Part shown: positions 7,983 to 15,133 of the stretch, one piece after another | How the letters are laid out: each line of letters starts with the position of its first letter | Position numbering within the stretch: position 1 is the stretch's first letter | IMG/VR virus record: IMGVR_UViG_3300037189_003791 | Span: 1 to 49,695 of that record | DNA from: a virus | Strand: one strand, 5' to 3' | Length of the DNA stretch: 49,695 bases | Notes under the pieces: model-generated | What the model saw: only the letters and a program-made list of their open reading frames with translations | Databases searched by the model: none | What the model was told of the DNA's origin: nothing | Position numbers and translations under genes: made by a program

Positions 7983-10118
7983 TTACCTTTTCATATACTG
8001 TAGTAAATCATCTTGTAAATCGTTATTAGTTTTCATATTTTGCAATAACTCATCTAATTTATCACTAACCATTGACACTAAGCTATCTGATAATCCACTT
8101 GAATTTTCTTGATTAACTGAAATCTGATTCAAAACATTAGTAGTATCTTTAGTCAAGGATGACATATATCCTTTTATTATCTCTGCTATTCCTGAATCAT
8201 CTGTTAATGGATTATTTTGTTTTTGTAATAGTTGACTAGGCATATTCTTAAATGATACCGGTATAGATGTACCATCTGGTAAGGGCACTACTGCTTCGTT
8301 GCCACTCATTGCGGACATGAATCCTGAATCAGGACCAGAAAATACTCCGGGTTGCATCATACCCTTTATCTTACTAATATCACCATCACCTACACCGCTA
8401 TTTTTTGCATCAGGTGCTTCTGAAGATTTAGATGATGGGGCAACAACTGGGCCCTTATTTTCTGATTTCTCTAAATTTTTTATTTGATTTTGAATTCCGT
8501 TTAACTCAAGTTTCAATCCCCTAATTTCAGCATTTGATATAACTTCCTCTGTTACATTACCTAAGTCATCAACATGTGTAACTACAGTTTTTTTATTTGG
8601 GTTAAGTTCCAATTCTGCTAGTTTTTTCTTCTTACTAGTTTCTAACTCTTTCAATTGAGCCATGTCTTTAAACATGTACGGAACTTCAGGACTAAATGCA
8701 CCTAAATTAGTTAAGACACGGGTGAACCCTTCAGTCAATAGGTCTAGCCCTTTTAATAATCCTCTGAATGCACTATTAACAGGCCCTGATAACAGTTCAG
8801 TTAATGTGTCGTATGCAGTGCCTAATGCTATCTGTGTTTCTACTGCTTTACCTTGTGTGGCTTTTAAATCACCTTCTTTAGGTACAGTAGCCTCTGCTAT
8901 TTGTTTATCTACTAGACCTTCTACTTTTTCATTGCGTGTTTTTGCAGATCCAGCCGTAGTCTGTACAGATAAATTAAATGCTGCTGCTAAATCGCTATTA
9001 GCTCTTGCTGCACCACCTAAACTTTTTTCAGTATTCGTAGTAGCTTCAGCTAGTTTTTGTTGTAACTCTTCCGCGGTCATCTTACCATCTTTGAACTGCT
9101 GACTCCAATCCTTAATAGCACCACCGCTTTGACGCATTAATGCAACAGCTTCTGGACCTTGTGCATTACCTGTACTTAATATTTCCATAAAGGCTTTAGC
9201 AGTACTATCACCAAATACAGCACCAACTTTTTCTACACCATCATCAATACGTGCTGCTGCATCTGCACTCTGTTTAGATTCAACTTCTCTGAGATAAGAA
9301 TTATATGCATAATCCTTCAATCTTTCATTTTTTGAATTTTCAATTTGGTCTACACTCTTACCAGTTAAGGCACTTAGTTTAACTAAGCTTTTTGTATATT
9401 TTATTGATTCATCTTTTAATGTGTCAGTACCTTTGTTCTGTAAATTACCTAACCTACCTTGCATCTTAATATATTCTGCTTGATGTTTGGTTAATTCTTC
9501 CTGACTTATACCCAATCTACGGAATTCATCACGTGTGTCTGCACCAACTTCTGCTATCTTAAAGAAACTCTTTGCACCTTCACCTGCAGTCTTGCCCAAC
9601 CCAACTAAGTTATCACCCAATCCTGTTGTGATTTTGGTTAATTTAGCAACTGCATCTCTTGTATATCCTGTTCCTTCAGTTAATTCATGTAAACTGTCTG
9701 CAACATCAGTTCCGGCAAAACCAAATTGACTTAACTGGTCATATGAATCAAGATATGCCTGGTCATACTTTAATGTAGATGATGTTAGACTACCTACTAC
9801 TTTAATTAACCCGCCTAAAACACCGCCAAATATTGGTATGTTGGTTGCTAGTCCCGCAATACCATCGGTCATGCGGTCTATACTAGATGTGTATTTGGTT
9901 AATGTACGGTCACTTTTATATACTGCAGACCCAAACTCAATTGCACCGGACGATAGTTTGTCTAATGCAGTTTGCTTGTCGTACATCTTTTCTGCGGAGC
10001 TATTTAATGAGTCCGAAAACCCTTTCATAGCATTAGTGCCCGTAGCACTGCTACGTGACAGTTGTTCTGCAGCGTCAGCTAATCTTCGTATTTCAGTCTG
10101 TAGTTCTTGTTCGGTCAA
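7983..10118 (-). CDS. Tape-measure-like tail protein (paralogue without peptidase)
   Basis: A 711-residue helical tail protein, probably a tape measure, which fixes tail length and fills the tube. It shares layout and local sequence with the gene downstream, including YIKMQ plus G-rich segments near residue 215 and the C-terminal GPDSGFMSAMSGNEAVVPLP motif of tape measures. It lacks the M15 domain. The start is a TTG at 10118: no ATG lies between it and the in-frame TAG upstream, and GGAG is placed 9 nt before it. It abuts the next gene with 3 nt between stop and start. It is transcribed divergently from gp26/gp51, the likely tape-measure chaperones. T4 has one such protein (gp29), so the pair is unusual. 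Confidence 0.75.
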   Translation of the reverse strand: MTEQELQTEIRRLADAAEQLSRSSATGTNAMKGFSDSLNSSAEKMYDKQTALDKLSSGAIEFGSAVYKSDRTLTKYTSSIDRMTDGIAGLATNIPIFGGVLGGLIKVVGSLTSSTLKYDQAYLDSYDQLSQFGFAGTDVADSLHELTEGTGYTRDAVAKLTKITTGLGDNLVGLGKTAGEGAKSFFKIAEVGADTRDEFRRLGISQEELTKHQAEYIKMQGRLGNLQNKGTDTLKDESIKYTKSLVKLSALTGKSVDQIENSKNERLKDYAYNSYLREVESKQSADAAARIDDGVEKVGAVFGDSTAKAFMEILSTGNAQGPEAVALMRQSGGAIKDWSQQFKDGKMTAEELQQKLAEATTNTEKSLGGAARANSDLAAAFNLSVQTTAGSAKTRNEKVEGLVDKQIAEATVPKEGDLKATQGKAVETQIALGTAYDTLTELLSGPVNSAFRGLLKGLDLLTEGFTRVLTNLGAFSPEVPYMFKDMAQLKELETSKKKKLAELELNPNKKTVVTHVDDLGNVTEEVISNAEIRGLKLELNGIQNQIKNLEKSENKGPVVAPSSKSSEAPDAKNSGVGDGDISKIKGMMQPGVFSGPDSGFMSAMSGNEAVVPLPDGTSIPVSFKNMPSQLLQKQNNPLTDDSGIAEIIKGYMSSLTKDTTNVLNQISVNQENSSGLSDSLVSMVSDKLDELLQNMKTNNDLQDDLLQYMKR

Positions 10119-10145
10119 GGAATTTATCTCCGCGGGTTTAGGTGT

Positions 10146-10152
10146 CTAAATA
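10146..10152 (+). promoter_or_regulatory. Late promoter box for gp26-gp51
   Basis: Plus-strand CTAAATA, 49 bp before the gp26 ATG. It forms a perfect inverted repeat with the minus-strand box at 10161-10167 (CTAAATA, 8-nt spacer, TATTTAG). The gp26 leader then carries AGGAG 7-11 nt before the ATG. Confidence 0.5.
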
Positions 10153-10160
10153 TCAAATAG

Positions 10161-10167
10161 TATTTAG
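10161..10167 (-). promoter_or_regulatory. Late promoter box for the tape-measure-like genes
   Basis: Minus-strand CTAAATAC, 42 bp before the TTG start at 10118. It is the other half of the inverted repeat with 10146-10152. The two predicted transcripts would start inside each other's promoter, so occupancy of one box should affect the other. Confidence 0.5.
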
Positions 10168-10200
10168 TGGTTATAGAAACCCCAATTTTAGGAGATATGA

Positions 10201-11031
10201 ATGGCAATAGAAAACAATCCGCTCAAGCAGTACTTTCGCAGACCTAGCATTTATTTGAAATTACCCAGCAAAGGAGTAGGATACGATACTGATGTATTAG
10301 TAATGACTGAAACCGGAGAACTACCAGTATATCCAATGACTGCTATTGATGAGATTTCTAGTAAAACCCCAGACAGTTTATACAACGGTTCCGCTGTAGT
10401 TGATATCATTAAAAGTTGTGTACCAAACATCAAAAATCCATGGAAAATCAGTAGCACAGATTTAGATGCCATTTTAGTTGCTGTTAGAATTGCAACAAAC
10501 GGTAATGAAATGGATATCGAAACTACATGTCCTAGCTGTAGTGAAGAATTAAAGTACGGCATCAACCTAAGTTTTATATTGAATAACTTCAGACCCGGTG
10601 ACTATGATAAGCCTATGGAGTTAGCTGAAATGAAATTCAAGTTTAGACCATTGAATTATAAAGAATTAACTGAAAGTGGTACAAGACAGTTTGAAATTCA
10701 AAAGACAATGGCCATGATTAATAATATGCCTGACGGTGATGAACGTGAAAAGAAATCCGGAGAATTATTAAAAACAATTACTGTTAGTACATTAGAAGTA
10801 TTGGCAAGTACAATTGAATCTATACAGATTCCTGATACAATTGTAACAGAAAAAGCATATATTATCGATTTTCTACAAAACTGTGATAAACGAATCTTTG
10901 AAGCAATTAAGGATAAAAGTGTATCACTTCGTGAAACTACTCAATTAAAACCATTGCAGATTAAATGTACTGCGTGTGAACATGAGTACGACCAAACATT
11001 CACATTGAATGTAAGCGATTTTTTCGACTAA
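10201..11031 (+). CDS. 26: Baseplate hub / tape-measure chaperone gp26
   Basis: T4 gp26 family, classically a baseplate hub assembly protein; with gp51 it is a plausible chaperone of the tape measure. The 276 residues show the family N-terminus (RRPSIYLKLPSKG, YPMTAIDEISSKTPDSLYNG) and two CxxC pairs (C110/C113 and C256/C259) that look like a split zinc-ribbon. Start ATG 10201 has AGGAG upstream. The last codons, GAT TTT TTC GAC TAA, contain the slippery heptamer T TTT TTC. The -1 frame is open from 10986 and continues into gp51, so part of the product may be extended to 351 residues. It is longer than T4 gp26 (208 residues). Confidence 0.9.
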   Translation: MAIENNPLKQYFRRPSIYLKLPSKGVGYDTDVLVMTETGELPVYPMTAIDEISSKTPDSLYNGSAVVDIIKSCVPNIKNPWKISSTDLDAILVAVRIATNGNEMDIETTCPSCSEELKYGINLSFILNNFRPGDYDKPMELAEMKFKFRPLNYKELTESGTRQFEIQKTMAMINNMPDGDEREKKSGELLKTITVSTLEVLASTIESIQIPDTIVTEKAYIIDFLQNCDKRIFEAIKDKSVSLRETTQLKPLQIKCTACEHEYDQTFTLNVSDFFD

Positions 11032-11069
11032 AGCTTCTATACCTTGACTCCGAAGGTATAATGAAGCTT
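11019..11069 (+). promoter_or_regulatory. Programmed -1 frameshift element joining gp26 to gp51
   Basis: Slippery heptamer T TTT TTC at 11019-11025, in the correct phase with gp26 codons TTT TTC; spacer GACTA (11026-11030); then a stem-loop. AAGCTTC (11031-11037) pairs with GAAGCTT (11063-11069), and TATACCTT (11038-11045) pairs with AAGGTATA (11053-11060), with loop GACTCCG and a 2-nt bulge at 11061-11062: 15 base pairs in all. After a -1 slip the frame reads CGA CTA AAG and runs without a stop into gp51, adding 76 residues. The hairpin also hides the gp51 AUG and its GAAGG, so translational coupling at the gp26 stop is an alternative or an addition. Confidence 0.75.
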
Positions 11070-11255
11070 ATTGATTCTATGGAGAAGGATACCAAAGCTA
11101 TTAAAAAGAATGCACAAAGAATAGCTTGGTATATGCGCGGCGGTATATCTTACACTGATGTATTGAATATGAGTCCAGATGAAATACGTGCAGCCAATGA
11201 AATCATAGAAGAAAATTTAGAAACAACAAAGAAATCAAATATACCATTCTTCTAA
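11061..11255 (+). CDS. 51: Baseplate hub assembly protein gp51 (may be made as a gp26-51 fusion)
   Basis: A 64-residue protein of the short gp51 type found in marine T4-like phages; core RIAWYMRGGISYTDVLNMSP and tail NLETTKKSNIPFF. T4 gp51 acts in hub assembly. Its own start could be the ATG at 11061 (GAAGG 4 nt upstream, buried in the frameshift stem-loop) or the in-frame ATG at 11079. It begins 29 bp after the gp26 stop in the -1 frame relative to gp26, and that frame is open back through the slippery site, so the biologically relevant product may be a 351-residue gp26-51 fusion, like lambda G-T. No T-run terminator follows directly. Confidence 0.8.
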   Translation: MKLIDSMEKDTKAIKKNAQRIAWYMRGGISYTDVLNMSPDEIRAANEIIEENLETTKKSNIPFF

Positions 11256-11719
11256 GGGTTAGTTTAAAGATGAACTTCGTTCATCTACCTTCAGAAATAT
11301 TCACTACGTTCATATTTCTTCGGTTAAGTTTAAGATTAGATTTTAATTTTATTTGTATTAAGACTAGTATGCCGATTAGAAGCCATGGTAGTGCTATTCA
11401 GCACTACCAAAAAATTAACGTCTGCCATGACTGTCATCCATTGTTGTCTATTCCCCGACTATCTAGCCCTTTTAGCTGATATTCGCCACCGGTTGCTCTG
11501 TAAGGTTTAATGGGACTGTAGTTTGAAGCAATGCTTCAGCAACGCATGTTACATAGTTTCAAGACAAAATACACTATGTACTCATTCAGGGTTCGCTCCA
11601 CACGAGAGCCCTGTCGGTGTTCCCTAATATTAATATTAGGTATACTCTAGTATCTATCGGCAACGAGCCTTACCTCGGCTGACTCAAAGAGGATCGAGGA
11701 ACCTCGATCAAACAAATTT
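11256..11719. ncRNA. Noncoding hairpin-rich region, candidate structured RNA
   Basis: A 464-bp gap between convergent genes with no plausible coding frame. Counted by hand, 11401-11700 is about 44% G+C, against about one third in the flanking genes; structured RNAs in AT-rich genomes show this. Perfect or near-perfect stems: 11269-11285 (7 bp), 11294-11318 (7 bp), 11387-11408 (9 bp, tetraloop ATTC), 11524-11538 (6 bp), 11550-11580 (8 bp), 11587-11613 (5 bp extended with wobble), 11623-11640 (an 18-nt perfect palindrome) and 11692-11709 (8 bp). TGCCGAT at 11370-11376 could pair with ATCGGCA at 11656-11662 and close a 293-nt domain. Strand and promoter are unclear. It may instead only separate two converging operons. 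Confidence 0.45.
11692..11709. terminator. Strong inverted repeat, possible terminator of the nuclease operon
   Basis: GATCGAGG, AA, CCTCGATC: an 8-bp G+C-containing stem 10 bp beyond the stop codon of the nuclease gene read on the minus strand. No good T-run follows on that strand (CCTCTTTG), so intrinsic termination is uncertain. On the plus strand a short T-run (TTTTT) appears only after 7-8 nt. Confidence 0.35.
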
Positions 11720-12277
11720 TTATACTGCTATTGAAATTATATTATCGGGAATTGACGTTGTGTCTATTAATAGGCCTGAATATGCTTTAAGAAGGTCTTT
11801 GTTTTGCTTCATAAATGAATCGAATTCTATAAAACACCAGTCACCGTGTTTTTTACTTCCATAAAATAAGAAGTTATCAGTGACCCATGTATGTTTGCAT
11901 TGTACTGCTACAAAGCGACCTTTGCGATTAAACTTCATAAACAAGATGTTCATATCGTTTGGGTCAGCTACATCCATCAATTGTTCTAACCAGCTATCTA
12001 ATACTTTGTGTTCGCCAGTGAATAACAAATGAAATGCAAAATCTCCATAGAACTTACATTCAGCATTGAATTTTGGAAAGCTTTGTCCGGGTACTATATC
12101 CCCTTTAAAGCTGCGAATCTGTCCCTCATGTAATATTTGGGTTCGACTCTGATTTTTGCCACCTACATAAGCACCAGAACCAGGTGCACGTATGAAACTT
12201 TCTCCGTACAAATCGCTGAGATATTTAGCAATTTCTCTCTCAAATCCTGATCCTTTGTTCTTCTGTGGTGATGGCAT
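11720..12277 (-). CDS. PD-(D/E)XK-type nuclease, Holliday-junction-resolvase-like
   Basis: A 185-residue putative DNA nuclease. The N-terminal KGSGFEREIAKYL supplies a conserved Glu (E14), RAPGSGAYVGG is a Gly-rich turn, SFKGDIVP gives the Asp of the PD motif (about residue 60) and NAECKFY gives the E-x-K pair (about 73-75). This E...D...ExK arrangement is that of archaeal Hjc-like resolvases and related PD-(D/E)XK enzymes. It lies 34 bp behind gp46 on the same strand, so it is probably cotranscribed with the gp46/gp47 recombination nuclease and may act in recombination or branch resolution before packaging. T4 uses the unrelated gp49 for resolution. The exact substrate is not shown by the sequence. 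Confidence 0.65.
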   Translation of the reverse strand: MPSPQKNKGSGFEREIAKYLSDLYGESFIRAPGSGAYVGGKNQSRTQILHEGQIRSFKGDIVPGQSFPKFNAECKFYGDFAFHLLFTGEHKVLDSWLEQLMDVADPNDMNILFMKFNRKGRFVAVQCKHTWVTDNFLFYGSKKHGDWCFIEFDSFMKQNKDLLKAYSGLLIDTTSIPDNIISIAV

Positions 12278-12311
12278 GTGTCTACTTATATCAATTCAAC
12301 GCTGTCTAAAA

Positions 12312-14075
12312 TTATTCTACGTCTACTGCTGTATTGTAGCTCGTAAAACCATTTTCTTTTACTACCTTGAGTACACTAGGTACTCGCCCTGCTAATTCTT
12401 CTCTGTGTGATACTAACCAAATAGATTTCTGTCTACGACGGCTCATGTCTTTGAGAATTGCTATACTATTCTCAACGCCCATTGTATCAAGTCCACTATC
12501 AATCAATTCATCAATAAACAATGTGTTAATAGGAACGTATAAGTTCTCCCAAACATCACGGAATGCAAAACTCAATCCTAAGATTAGTCGATTGCGTTCC
12601 CCTCGTGATAGATTATCAAAGTCAAGTTCACGACCTAACTCTGTAATCTCAACATTCAAATCATTTTGAAATACTACTTGATGAGGTAAACCTATCTTGT
12701 CTAAGTAATGCGTTAATCGTGCATTTAGATAACTTAAGTTTTGATCAATAATTTTCTTACGAACAAAACTATCCTTACTAGTTAATAAATCTAATAAGAA
12801 CTTTTGATGTTCCATAGTTCTAGTAAGTTTATTAATAGTGTCAAACTCATATGTTTGTAATGCTTGATTTTCCATATCAGTAATTTGTTCTTCGTATGGA
12901 TCAACATCACTAACTCTATTTTTAATTTGTTCTTCTAAACTAGTTAACTTACTAGCATGTTCAAATGCTTGTTGTTCAGTGTCATAAAAACATATAGGCA
13001 TCTGACCTGGTTCACCCAACTCAGTTAATGCTAGTGTTAATGTTTCTATTTCTCCTGAAGTAGTAACACACTGTAATGCAGCTTCTTGTAATAATTTTTC
13101 TTTTGCTGCTAGAACCTGTTCATGTTTGTCATCATGCATCGTCTGTCCACATGCATAACATTCATGCTTTTTCAATAATTCAATTTCTTTTTCTAATTTA
13201 GTTACTACTTTGGTTTCTTTATCTAAATCTATGTTACAACGTACTAGTAACTTATTGATGTCAGAAATGTCTTTAACTTTTTTATTGTAGATTGCTAGGT
13301 CTTTGTGCGCCTGCAATTCTTCAGTAATATTAATACCTTGTAATTCAGTCCATTCAGCCATTAACTTAGTAGTATCTTCTTGCTTTTTGGTCTTCCAAAG
13401 TGTTTGTCTGCGCTTTAATGCTTCAATCTGTTCTTTAACACGCTTGTTGGCTTCATCAATTGCTTTAACTCTAAATTCTTCTTGTTGTATGTTATCTTTG
13501 CTTTGACGTAGTAAGTCTTTAATTTGGTCTGCCTTCTCTGATAGAATAGTAATGCCAAGTAACTGTTCAATAATGTTACGTTGGTCATTAGCTTTCAACG
13601 CTAAGAACGGCTCAGAATAGGTATTAAGAGCAATGATATGCCTAAACATATCAATGCTCATGTTTAATACTTTTTCAATAGCATATTGTGTTTCTTTATT
13701 TTCACCCTGTGCATCGTCTTTGTTCACTTGCTCAGTGTTATTGATATAGAATCGTAAGATGTTAGGCTTACGTCCACGTTCAATTTTGTACTCAATTCCA
13801 TTCACATTAAACTCAAGTGTAACCATCATACCCTTGCCGTTAGTGCGATTAACTAAGTTATCTTTACGAATGTTATTGATAGGTGTGCCGAACAATGCAT
13901 AGCACAAACCTTGAATAAGACTTGTCTTGCCTGTACCATTACGAGCACCGTCACCACCTAAGTCTAAGTTTTCACCTAGAATAAGAGTAAGGTCTTTTCT
14001 ATCAAAATCAACTGCTTGTGTTACTGCTCCGACTGATAAGAAATTACGTAATGTTATATTTTTTAATAGTATCAT
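12312..14075 (-). CDS. 46: Recombination endonuclease subunit gp46 (Rad50/SbcC-like)
   Basis: ATPase of the gp46-gp47 complex, which resects DNA ends for recombination-dependent replication and host DNA breakdown. The 587 residues contain Walker A GARNGTGKTS (about 43-52), a coiled coil interrupted by a zinc-hook CYAC (C306, C309), the ABC signature LSRGE (489) and Walker B LFIDEL (519-524), followed by a D-loop-like SGLD and switch His in WLVSHRE. Length is close to T4 gp46 (560). The start overlaps the gp47 stop by ATGA, so the two are translationally coupled in equal amounts. Confidence 0.96.
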   Translation of the reverse strand: MILLKNITLRNFLSVGAVTQAVDFDRKDLTLILGENLDLGGDGARNGTGKTSLIQGLCYALFGTPINNIRKDNLVNRTNGKGMMVTLEFNVNGIEYKIERGRKPNILRFYINNTEQVNKDDAQGENKETQYAIEKVLNMSIDMFRHIIALNTYSEPFLALKANDQRNIIEQLLGITILSEKADQIKDLLRQSKDNIQQEEFRVKAIDEANKRVKEQIEALKRRQTLWKTKKQEDTTKLMAEWTELQGINITEELQAHKDLAIYNKKVKDISDINKLLVRCNIDLDKETKVVTKLEKEIELLKKHECYACGQTMHDDKHEQVLAAKEKLLQEAALQCVTTSGEIETLTLALTELGEPGQMPICFYDTEQQAFEHASKLTSLEEQIKNRVSDVDPYEEQITDMENQALQTYEFDTINKLTRTMEHQKFLLDLLTSKDSFVRKKIIDQNLSYLNARLTHYLDKIGLPHQVVFQNDLNVEITELGRELDFDNLSRGERNRLILGLSFAFRDVWENLYVPINTLFIDELIDSGLDTMGVENSIAILKDMSRRRQKSIWLVSHREELAGRVPSVLKVVKENGFTSYNTAVDVE

Positions 14076-15088
14076 AGGTTTCTATAAATTTCCAGCAACA
14101 ACTTTTGGTCGTAGAATTCACTTTCAATTGCACCAATTTGATCAAGTATAATCTGATCTACTGATTCAAACTTCAACTCACCTGGTGCCAAGTCTTGTGA
14201 TACTTGATCAACCTTCATTGGTATCAATGCCATTTCACGTAATTTATGTTCTGGTATAAATTGTTCACGTATGAAGTTAGCTTCTTCATAACTAATGTCA
14301 ATGTCTAAGTGTACACGAATGTGACTGTCAGGTAATAGTAATCCGGCTGGGTTGTCTAAAATTTCACTGAGTTTATATACACGAAACTTAGGTTGATCAG
14401 GCCATGCAATAAACTCTGGCTCTACTCCCCACTCAAGTATCATCATGCCACGTGCATCGTCACCTGCATCAGCATAGTTATGTGGGAACGCATTACCCAT
14501 ATACCACACATTACCTCTTGCTTGACGTTTATGAAAGTGTCCACTGAATACTGTTTCAAAGCCACCTAAATGATTTTCTTGTATCTCGCCATGATCAGGC
14601 ATTTGCACCATAGCGTTCATATAGAAGTTCGGCAATTCAAAATGACCGAACATATACTTGCCACTAAGTGTTTTTAGTTTCTTCCAATCATCACCTACTA
14701 GCCAAGGAGCAATTACTACGTCTCCGTCTTTGAACCAATCATTGACGATTTGTACATTCGGTAGATGCTTCGCCCACTCCACACTGTGAATGTCACGGCG
14801 ATCACGATAGTATAAATCATGGTTACCAGGTATAAAATAGACACGGTCAAAAGCATCGTTTAATTTCTCTAGGGCGTGTAAACCATACTGCATGGTTTGA
14901 ATGTTTATACTTGCACGATGATGATTATAATCTCCCAAAAAGAAACAAGTTTCACAACCTTCTTTCTTTGCTTGAGAAATAAACCATTCGACAAACTTTT
15001 CACAATCTTGATTGTGTTGTAAACTGTTACTCTTTAAACCAAAATGTATATCTGTAAATGCTGCTGCTTTTTTAAATAGATTTGCCAT
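14072..15088 (-). CDS. 47: Recombination endonuclease subunit gp47 (Mre11/SbcD-like)
   Basis: Nuclease partner of gp46. The 338-residue calcineurin-like phosphoesterase shows the metal-binding motifs in order: FTDIHFG (D13, H15), LGDYNHH (D53, H56/H57), PGNHD (N89, H90, D91), FGHFE (H149) and SGHFH (H184, H186). Length matches T4 gp47 (339). It is preceded by a 45-bp gap with a sigma70-like promoter and overlaps gp46 by 4 nt. Confidence 0.96.
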   Translation of the reverse strand: MANLFKKAAAFTDIHFGLKSNSLQHNQDCEKFVEWFISQAKKEGCETCFFLGDYNHHRASINIQTMQYGLHALEKLNDAFDRVYFIPGNHDLYYRDRRDIHSVEWAKHLPNVQIVNDWFKDGDVVIAPWLVGDDWKKLKTLSGKYMFGHFELPNFYMNAMVQMPDHGEIQENHLGGFETVFSGHFHKRQARGNVWYMGNAFPHNYADAGDDARGMMILEWGVEPEFIAWPDQPKFRVYKLSEILDNPAGLLLPDSHIRVHLDIDISYEEANFIREQFIPEHKLREMALIPMKVDQVSQDLAPGELKFESVDQIILDQIGAIESEFYDQKLLLEIYRNL

Positions 15089-15094
15089 AGGTTA

Positions 15095-15124
15095 ATTATA
15101 TCATTTTAGATAACACAATTACAA
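15095..15124 (-). promoter_or_regulatory. Candidate sigma70-like promoter for gp47-gp46-nuclease
   Basis: Minus strand TTGTAA (15124-15119), 18-bp spacer, TATAAT (15100-15095), ending 7 bp before the gp47 ATG. The -10 hexamer is perfect and the -35 partial. The short distance to the ATG argues for caution. Confidence 0.4.
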
Positions 15125-15133
15125 CATAATTGG

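Noticed and set aside
11270-11479. 69-codon plus-strand open frame in the intergenic region
   Set aside because: It overlaps three hairpins, has no Shine-Dalgarno sequence and shows no protein-like composition; better explained as structured noncoding DNA.
11440-11560. Group I intron core, read on the minus strand (GACTACAGTCC-like and AGATAGTC-like segments)
   Set aside because: The segments only loosely resemble P7 pairing, no P3/P4/P6 set could be assembled, and no interrupted gene flanks the region.
11587-11613. tRNA T-arm-like GGGTTCGCTCC
   Set aside because: No matching acceptor, D and anticodon arms in the right positions; the segment fits a simple hairpin.
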